DNA of 64,000 bases from Rhabditophanes sp. KR3021 (Eukaryota; Nematoda; Chromadorea; Rhabditida; Alloionematidae). Each line of letters starts with the position of its first letter. The first letter of the stretch is position 1. Location of the stretch: positions 2,418,001 to 2,482,000 of the forward strand of contig CAUJLY010000002.1 in the NCBI GenBank assembly GCA_963281155.1, written 5' to 3'. The translations under genes and the position numbers were made by a program. Below, one piece after another: positions 56,490 through 64,000 of the stretch. The notes beneath the pieces are model-generated. The model saw only the letters and a list, made by a program, of their open reading frames with translations, did no database searches and had not been told where the DNA came from.

Positions 56490-59205
56490 TTAATATCTTA
56501 TCATATAAGTTCCATTACAAGTTTCGTAATTAACATATGAGGCGCAACCATAAAATTTGGGGCCTTCTTTCAATAGAATAGATTGTAACTTGAAAGCTGA
56601 CACCAAGTTGGCATCAATTTTGAATTTGATGATTAGATGTCTTGGAATTGAAACCATATTGTGTTGGAGGATGGATGGAATGGAGAGAGTAGCAATTAAG
56701 GTGGCATTGGTTTGACCAGAGACATACCTAAACTCCATTTAGTAAATTAATTATTTGCGTAAAAAATACATTTTTTAGTTTATTTATTTGATGGTGAACC
56801 CAAGAGTTTTTCATAACAACTGGAATAAAGAAAAAGATTCACTAGGTAGGTGAAACGATCAAGTTCGATATGAAAATGATGTCCGATAAAACACAATTCA
56901 ATGATGCTGTTGAACTAGAAATGTTGTTCGATCGAAAGGAAGACTTCATCAAAGAAATCACTTGGTAAGAAGGCGTCATTGTATTAAAAAATGGCACCAG
57001 CCAAAAGAAGTTACAGAATAGCGAGTCCATCCTAATTGATGCTCTAACACCACAACTTACCAACTCTGACTCAGGCAAACGACCATTTGAAGAAGTACAT
57101 CTTATGTTTGAAAAAATGAATGATGGAGTAGCAGATATCAGAATTTTTGCTGCTAATAACAATATTAAACATGATAATTATGTTCTATTCTTAAAAACGT
57201 TTTACTTTTAATTTAATAAAGCTTACTTTAAGGTCCACATTAGACAACCTGTTCCAGCATCGTACTTTAAATTGCCTGTAGACTTTTTAGTTCCATTTAA
57301 GGTTAATTCTTTGCCGACAGGAATAATGACAGTCACAAACTCTACAACTCGGTATCCTTTGATTGCAGTGAACAATTCAACATTATATCCGATTCTTGAT
57401 GTTCCATAATTATTTACGACACATTTAGCTTTGAAGATTGGCTTAAGGTTGGGATCTGCGGTCAGTCTATACTTAAGAAGTTGAAAACTTCCCTCTGGAG
57501 GAGCAAACATAAGATTCTTTGTTTTCTCAAAAACATTTGGATTGACACATTGGTGACAGGAATATGATTTTAGGTGAAATTCACTTTGCAACTTTAAGTT
57601 GTAATTGGATAAATACTCATTCAACAAATTCCTAAATAGCTGGCATGGTTCGAATCGTAAAATTGGATACCCATTTAACTCAACATTCACGCAAATAGAT
57701 CCCAATATCTCGTAATTAATAACCTCCTGATTAACTCCCATAGTGGTGTCAACCGTTTCCTTATAAAAGACTCTAACAGCACATTGGTCATAAATGATAT
57801 TTGGATTTCTCCAAGGAATATTCAGCATAGCTTGTATAGGTACAATCTTTTTGCTTTTACATTGAGAACCACCCTGAGTAATGTACTGTTTGAGGATGTT
57901 TGAATCAGTTCCTTGAATTTAAAAATTAATTTTTATGCCAAGTTAATGTTTTAGCATATTTTAGAATAAAAGTTATGCCAATTTCATTTCTTCCAAAGTA
58001 TAATATTTGAATTAACATCCTAAGTAGCTATGTTTTTATTTTTGTCATCATATGCAAATGAGACACTAATTAGTCTAATATATCTTAATATTATATCCTT
58101 TTGACTTGCTAATTATCTCTTTATTTAGACTGTTCAAGCTGGGTTTAGCTAAACTAAATAGAAAAGCGTACCACAAAACAAGATGAAAAAAGGACCCAAG
58201 ATCAGTTTGGTCGAAATGATAGCGAATTGTCATGCAAAGCTGTTGACGTGGAGCCAGTTATTGAGAAGTCACTTGCTGTTGGAACAAATCACGTGCCCAA
58301 AGAGGCAGCAGTTAAAGGTAAGTTATTCTTATTTTATGAATAATCTAATAATTTAAATTTAGGAAAATCTGTTTTGAAAGAGTGTTACGGATTTTTTCAA
58401 GCCAACGGAAAAGTTAACATGCCACCGTTAACTGATAGAAAGAATGGTCACATCGAAAAGTTTGATACAAAGGTACTAAGTGAACAACTTTTTGACCGCA
58501 ACGACCTAAGAATGAGCCAAGTTGGTGTGGGCAATATCGTTATGTGCAAGCTTCCAGTACCATCAAAGGAAATCACTAACAATCTGGAGTACATCTTTTC
58601 GCACAAATTTAAGTGGCAAGTTAAAAATTGCAATGACGGGAACTGCACTATCCCCGAAATTGGTCTACTCAACTCTATCAATGCATGCACAATAGTTGAC
58701 ATCTTGATCAAAACTCTTCGATCTCAAACTTATTGTTTAATCTTTTTAGTTATTTTATCTAATAAAAATGTCTGTTAGTCAACTTTTAATGTTTGTCAAT
58801 CAGCTTTTAATGTTTACCAATCAATTTACCTTGAATAAGTCCAAAATCTAATACTTCATCCATTATTTCAAAAATCAAGATCAGATTGTTTTTGATGGAT
58901 TCCAAGTCAAATGAATCAAAGTAATCTTCCATGACTGAAGTCACTTTCAGGAGAAAGGTAATTGTAAGGGCAATGTTGACGTTGCCTTCAATGACAGCAA
59001 GAATAATGATATCTCCATGTGGCATAAAGAGGTATGTGTACATTTTTCCTTGAATAATAAAAGACTCGTGATTGGTGTTGTTGTAAAGAAATAGATGCCT
59101 GAATTCACGTAAGACTTCTCTATTTACATCCCTGTAGTTTTTGAAGAATAGATTTCGTCTGTTTGTGTCCAGAAAAAAGATGGCGGAGCAGCAGGTTGAG
59201 CGCAT
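56490..59205 (-). CDS. AP-1-like clathrin adaptor mu subunit, divergent
   Basis: Exons 59205-58830, 57911-57227 and 56727-56490 join in phase to 432 residues, the size of mu1/mu2. Mu subunits read Tyr-based sorting signals on cargo. The longin-like N-domain (SAIFFLD...KNYRD, FLLKVTSVMEDYF, LESIKNNLILIFEIMDEVLDFG) leads across the first intron into SNILKQYITQGG, as in AP-1 mu. The mu homology domain runs from IPWRNPNIIY through EILGSICVNVELNGYP, CHQCVNPNVFE, FAPPEGSFQLLKYRL to the final strand TCNGTYMIRY. It is far more diverged than UNC-101/APM-1 types and the ITQ-to-W linker is short, so it may be an extra lineage-specific mu. Introns of 918 and 499 bp hold antisense ORF remnants. The ATG follows ATTTTTAG. 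Confidence 0.85.
56870..57209 (+). pseudogene. Third copy of intron-nested ORF family
   Basis: Antisense in the 499 bp intron of the mu gene. From ATG 56870 the frame reads to [15 protein letters not shown], then meets TAA. The next frame continues with GVIVLKNGTSQKK and ILIDALTPQLTNSDSG, matching the copy at 54468 along about 80 codons. The 3' end shares TTTAATAAAGCT with that copy. It is broken by a stop and a frameshift. Confidence 0.5.
58162..58778 (+). pseudogene. Gene remnant in mu-gene intron, two exons
   Basis: Antisense in the 918 bp intron of the mu gene. Two coding-like exons, about 58162-58317 and 58363-58778, join in phase across a 45 bp intron (GTAAGTT...AATTTAG). Text such as DVEPVIEKSLAVGTN, LKECYGFFQANGKVN and EQLFDRNDLRMSQVG...PSKEITNNLEYIF shows a loose match to the LFDRKEDF...[11 protein letters not shown] core of the other nested copies. 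No start codon is in frame, and the last 20 residues look like random AT-rich sequence. It could be the 3' part of a real nested gene. Confidence 0.4.
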
Positions 59206-60261
59206 TTCTAAAAATGTGAGGTATTCTTATATTACGTCTTATATATTCTGGTGATATTTATGTATAATATGCAGATTAATATAATCGAGTCATCATTTCT
59301 TATAATTGAAGAAAATGCATTCATTAACTTAATTTATGTATTTTTCTCATCTGGTAATTTATTTGTATTACACTAATTTACGCTTGTTAATTAATTTGAA
59401 TGGTCTGTTAACTTATTTTAATTACTTGATAATTTGTTTTAATTGTTCGTCAGGCATATCAATTAATTAATATCTTTTAAATAACTCTGACAAATAAGCA
59501 TAAAGACCATCAAAATCTGTTTTTATTTGAATGATCAAATTGTAAATAATCTTACATACAACACAAACACAACTCGCAATGAAAGAAGGAAGGAAGTGAC
59601 TGGTGCATAACAATATTTTTCGAAGTTACTACGTCCAAATGTCGTCGAACAAACATTCGCCCCAGGAATACTACCTTTTTTTTGTAAATACAGGAAGCTT
59701 GGGCAGTCATATTACAACATCATTTGACATAATTATTCATTTTTTATTATCAAAAATAATCTCTACACTGATGTAATTATATTCCATGTTATTCTTGTCC
59801 TACATTTCATAATATTAAAAAGGATTATTAACAATATATTAAAAAGCATGCTAATAATATTAAAAAGACAATTTTGTTGTTGCCAAGGAGAAAATATATT
59901 ATGTGCATGCGTGTGTTGTTTTTTATAAAAATAATAACTTGCTCAATTCAAATAATTTTCTAATTTCAGCACATAAACATGGCTACTATCTGAGATACGA
60001 ATGTCTCTCTAATAACATTTATTAACCATTTTAACATTTTTTGTCAAGGCACTAATTTTAATAAACTACTAATATTTTTTTATAACATTCCGTTTAAGCA
60101 ATATTGACAACACCGTTTAGACTACATTATGTATTATAAGAGACCACATTTAATCGCAACCCTAACAACAACCACATGCTTATGTTTACAATCTTCGCAA
60201 CGTCTATGTACATGTTTACAATTTGCAATTTTAATAACTCTTTTTTATATACTTTTAAGGA
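59206..60261. other. Intergenic region between divergent genes
   Basis: About 1.06 kb of AT-rich DNA between the mu gene and the receptor kinase gene, which point away from each other. Both promoters must lie here. Short frames (for example 60129-60323) have no domain. Confidence 0.5.
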
Positions 60262-63200
60262 ATGAAAAGGAAGATCGTACTTTTACTAATTTCAGCTTGC
60301 ATTATATTTATTTATTCATTTGAAGTGACAACGCCAGTAAATCCATCATCAACATTATTTAGGGACGATGACGATCCTGAACTCAGAGCAAAAAAGAAAG
60401 AGTTTTTGGATCTTATTATGAGACAATTAAATCCAGCTGATAAAAAGCAGGGGCATAGTACGTTGAATGGAACGTATGTCACTATTGATCCTGCTGAAGA
60501 AAGGAAAAATAGTAAGCTAGAGTTTTTAACTTACATTAGTTGATTCTTTATTAAGTTTCATTTCTCATCATTTCTTAACTAACATTTAAACATTTATTAA
60601 TTGTTTTCTATTAGTTTACATTTCATTTTTTATAGACCCAAGATTCATTTTCAAACAGAATGAGACAGTTTTTTGCAAATGTTCCCTGGATCAATGTGAC
60701 ACCCAAACCAGAATTATCTATGGAAGTGAGTATACAGGAATGTGTGCAGCTCGAGGGAAACATTGTTACACTAAGCAATTTTTGATCAAAAACCGTTTTG
60801 GGAAGGATAATTCTTTTCTTGTTTATGGTTGTAGTGTCGACAGTATAGGCATCATATCCGGACTATGTGAAAAAGAATATTGGCTAAATGGATTTCATGG
60901 AAGGAATAGGTCCGCCCTAAGTTGCTGTGATGAAGCCACTAATTGCAATGCGGCCCTTTTAGTAAGTTTGTAATTAAAAGAAATGCACATAGTAACATTA
61001 TTTGCAGCTTAAAGAACATTCCCAATACGTCACATTTACCAGTCAAGCTACGAGGGATTTGGGGAGTTTTACATTAGTTGCTTCCATCATTATTATAATC
61101 GCTATTTGGATAGCTGTATTTTTCTTGAGATATACTGATATTCAAAAGAGAAATAAAGGTGACAAAGGATTGTCTTTTAAAGTAACTTGGTCACAATTTA
61201 AGAAATTTCTTCTAGAATATATTTTGGATGAAGAAGCAGAGCTATGTTTCAATGCCTTTTCCCACCAACCACCTGAAATCAGAGCATTCTCAAAGAAGCT
61301 ATTTTGTCACCTAAGAAAAATAGGTAAGTCTTAATTAGTAAAGTGGAAATTATGTTGAAATTTAATTATAGGTAAGGAAATCGGCTATCAAATAGGAGCG
61401 AAAAAGGTAAATTTAACAGATGAAGAAAAGGCAAAGCAAATCCTAGAAGAACAAAAAATTGCTGCTAAGGCTAGACAAGAACGAGAATATGCAGTGCGCA
61501 AAGGTAAAAACTACAATGTGGATGATACACCAAAAATTGTGACTCTAACAACAAACAAACATCGTACCGTCTTTTCTACCGAAGTTTCACATATAAAACT
61601 GGTGGTCAAATTTTATCCTCATCTCTCAAACCACCAGTGCTTCCGTCACGAAGAGGACATTTATTGTGATGGTGGTTATCAACACAGATTTGTTTGTAAT
61701 TACATTTCTACTCACTCTAATATTCATGGAAAGTGGGTTGTTTGTACAAATTACGAAAGAGGAGATCTGTTGACACTTTTGCACGAAGATACTCTGTCTC
61801 CAAAGAGATTCTTTAGATATATCAACAGTTTGTTCGAAGCAATGGCTTACCTACATGATAATAAAATGAATGCCGAGGAAACCAAGAAAAGAATTGCCCA
61901 TCGTGACATCAAATCTAGCAACATTTTTATTAGCGATGACGACTTCCTGGTGGTAGGGGACTTCGGATATGCGGTTCTGGAAGAAAAAGGAGAGATGAAT
62001 TTTGTGAAAGCAGGAACTACAAGGTATTGCGCACCTGAACTGCTGGTTGAAGATGATAATGCTATTAATGTTTTTGAAGATTACATCTTTCATGATATTT
62101 ATGCCTGTGGTGTGGTTTTGACTGAATTGATAACTCGAATCGACTATAATAAGAAAGATTTGGATGAATTAAGGAAAGCTGAAGATGAAAAGTTGGGTAG
62201 AAGTGTCAGTGAACTATTACTCAAACAGGCTAAGATAAATGTAAAAAAGGTGTTGAAGGAAAAATATAGCCGAGAAGAGAGAGAAAGAATGGCAATGAAA
62301 GAAGAAAAGTCATTAAACAGAAATAAAAGTTCGAGAATAATTAAAACGCCGAGTGAATATCAAGAAAAAGATGATTTTGAACGGCTAATTAATGAGGAAT
62401 ATAGGAATTTAAGGAAAATTGAGGATGCAAGATTAATTAAGGCAGATCGTAAAATAAATCGCATTCCAAGATATATCAAACCTTTCCATTGTCAATCTAC
62501 TGGGCATCCAACGTTGAACATTATGGGCAAAATTACACATGATGCCTTCCATAGACCATATATCCCCAGAGTTTCTGCCAAGACTCCAATCCTCCAATTT
62601 CTTAATCCTATTCGAGAACAATTGATGCATAAGATTCCTCACATGCGAATGACAATGAAAGAAGCTCATAAGTTAGTTAATGAATATTATTTTGCTCATT
62701 TTGAACCAGAAAAATCAGAAATTAACATGCTTGCATGGAGTAAGAAAGACGTGAAAGAGTATAATAAACAATGTAAGAGAGACTTGCTTGAACAACAGAA
62801 TAAAGCTGAACAAGACATTCGAAGCAGATTAGCTAAATACAAGAACAAAGCTCGGGCAGCTTTAACTACGCCTGTTTCAACGATGCAAAAAATCAAGGAA
62901 CGAAATAGATTGTTGGGAAGAGAAAATGAAAAGAATGAAATGGATGGCATTTTAGCAATTGATGAAACCGATGAGGCGACCATAGCCGCCCCTTATACCT
63001 ATGCAAATACGGAAAAACTAAATAATGAATATTTTGTTAATCAAACGTACAGAGCATTCCAAAAGCCAGTTCCAATTGCAGGAGCCGTTATTCTTAATCT
63101 AGACGATGACATAATTGTTGAAGAAAAGCTTGAAAAGGAAATTGTAGAAAAAGCAAGAATTCCAAAAACGAGACCGGAACCTACTGAAGAAGATAAGGCA

Positions 63201-63386
63201 AACACTGCCCTTGGACCTTATCAACCTCCAAGAGTAGTCGATGCCTTACGAAGAAAATTAAATGTCTGCGAAGACTGGGAGACAACAGGCCGTTATAACA
63301 TACCTGTTAATTGGAACAATGTGTAAGTATACAATCAAATATACTATTTAAATTAATTATTTTTTAGTGATATCTACACGTTGTGA
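60262..63386 (+). CDS. daf-4: DAF-4-like TGF-beta type II receptor kinase
   Basis: Exons 60262-60511, 60636-60961, 61008-61323, 61372-63322 and 63368-63386 give 953 residues; C. elegans DAF-4 has about 744. Signal peptide 1-23. The Cys-rich ligand-binding ectodomain ends in SCCDEATNCN, the family CCxxxxCN box. One helix follows at about 211-233. The kinase keeps Lys377 (VVKFYP), HRDIKSSN (Asp476), GDFG (Asp494) and YCAPELL, plus the late type II string GHPTL. The Gly-rich loop is not recognisable. An insert of about 105 charged, helix-prone residues (559-663) splits the lobe after ELITRIDYNKKD. The tail beyond about 750 is long and disordered. A TTTTAAG acceptor precedes the ATG. Reading through the last donor would end at 63326, five residues earlier. 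Confidence 0.85.
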
Positions 63387-63639
63387 AAAGAATTACAAAA
63401 ACGATAAACTCCTGCCTTGCCACCAATAGTATTTGATAATTATAAATGAGGCAACTCATTGACTCTAGAAATCTTCACTTCATTCTGTCTCAATAAAGCA
63501 AATTATTATTTTTAATCAGTGTCCATTTATTTTGAATAATAAACTTCAGAAGAAAAAAATTACGGTGAGCAGAGTTATGATATAAAGAGAAAGTGTGTTT
63601 AGTTGTCGAGTAATTTGTGTATTAGTTATGGACAGTTAT
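63387..63639. other. Intergenic region between convergent genes
   Basis: 3' flanks of the receptor gene and the partial minus-strand gene; AATAAA near 63493 suits the receptor. Nothing else is seen. Confidence 0.5.
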
Positions 63640-64000
63640 TTACATTTTGAAAATTATTACACCTTCTTTTGTATTGTCATTATTCATTTTTTGAGCAAAA
63701 TCCATCAGTATGTCGTAGAAGGCATCTCTTTCAGTGGCTTTAGTTAGAGGTTGTTCCAATTCATTTTTGAAGATTATTTTGCTTGCTAGACTTGGACTGA
63801 ATTTGGTAAGGGATCAAGTGTTGTAGAAGGCTGTTCTGCGTCTTTATTTTCCTCCTCAAGTTTGGATGCGGGCGATACAGTAAAACCCGCATTAGTTTTA
63901 TCGACAACGGCTTTTCCAGCTGGCTTCGATCTTGCCTTTGACGAATCATTGATGATTTTTTTGTCAATGAACTGACCAGCGGCAGCATTGAAGATATTCT
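63640..64000 (-). CDS. Partial unidentified gene at window end
   Basis: The minus strand is coding-like from the window edge. One frame reads NIFNAAAGQFIDKKIINDSS...SKPAGKAVVDKTNA and stays open to a TAG near 63787. Another reads SKIIFKNELEQPLTKATERD...FAQKMNNDNTKEG and ends with TAA at 63640-63642. A possible intron 63786-63886 (GTTTTA...GTCTAG) joins them in phase, but its donor is weak and the skipped part also looks coding. Upstream exons lie beyond the window. I do not recognise the product. Confidence 0.4.

Noticed and set aside
60129..60323. Short frame rich in Thr/Leu/Cys before the receptor gene
   Set aside because: It overlaps the receptor start in another frame and has no support; the acceptor before ATG 60262 explains the region.
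1..64000. Bacterial features: operators, CRISPR arrays, attachment sites, insertion sequences
   Set aside because: The window is eukaryotic by its introns and gene families; no ordered spacer array or bacterial transposase was seen.

Overview
The window is nuclear DNA from a nematode. The sequence is AT-rich by eye, and most introns are tiny (about 38-50 bp) with GT...AG ends. Many start codons sit just after a TTTTAG/TTTCAG-like acceptor with no upstream exon, as expected for spliced-leader trans-splicing. The gene set is also nematode-like: a major sperm protein (MSP) domain, a Twist/HLH-8-type bHLH, a DAF-4-like type II TGF-beta receptor, LIN-9 and an UNC-78/WDR1 fragment. I cannot fix the species. 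The divergent F-box-type genes and base composition would suit a clade IV worm, but that is only an inference. All exon joins below were worked out by hand from splice signals and reading-phase agreement.

Layout. 1-9.1 kb: a long empty stretch, an F-box/LRR-like gene, a FAAH2-type amidase, a small one-pass membrane protein and a broken histone-fold (NF-YB-like) fragment. 9.3-14 kb (minus): mitochondrial release factor 1, a VMA21-like V-ATPase assembly factor and a divergent ORC3. 14.8-21.1 kb: a candidate micropeptide, then LIN-9, CWC27 and mitochondrial EF-G2, the last two sharing a 151 bp divergent promoter. 21.5-26.6 kb (minus): an SLC36-type amino-acid transporter directly behind N-acetylglucosamine-6-phosphate deacetylase (85 bp gap, operon-like). 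27.4-35.7 kb (plus): Twist/HLH-8, then a close-packed run of four genes: a membrane protein with an in-frame stop, ribulose-phosphate 3-epimerase, a KGD4/MRPS36-like protein with a GC-AG intron, and the tubulin deglutamylase CCP1/CCPP-1. 36-38.9 kb: a broken WDR1/UNC-78 exon, a gene joining a nuclear-receptor-like zinc finger to a complete MSP domain, and an F-box gene. 39-41.7 kb: a gene-poor region with degenerate repeats. 41.8-51.8 kb (plus): an AP-2 transcription factor, CNOT1 and EMG1. 52.2-59.2 kb (minus): RACK1, a four-TM protein and an AP-1-like mu subunit. Introns of RACK1 and of the mu gene contain antisense remnants of one related ORF family, one of them with a GIY-YIG-like segment. 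60.2-63.4 kb: a DAF-4-like receptor kinase. The far end holds a partial unidentified gene.

Most genes are housekeeping: translation and recycling, rRNA modification, mRNA decay, splicing, replication origin, trafficking, sugar metabolism. Three are developmental regulators (Twist, AP-2, TGF-beta receptor) and one belongs to the MuvB/DREAM complex (LIN-9). The most unusual item is the zinc-finger/MSP fusion at 36.6-37.5 kb.
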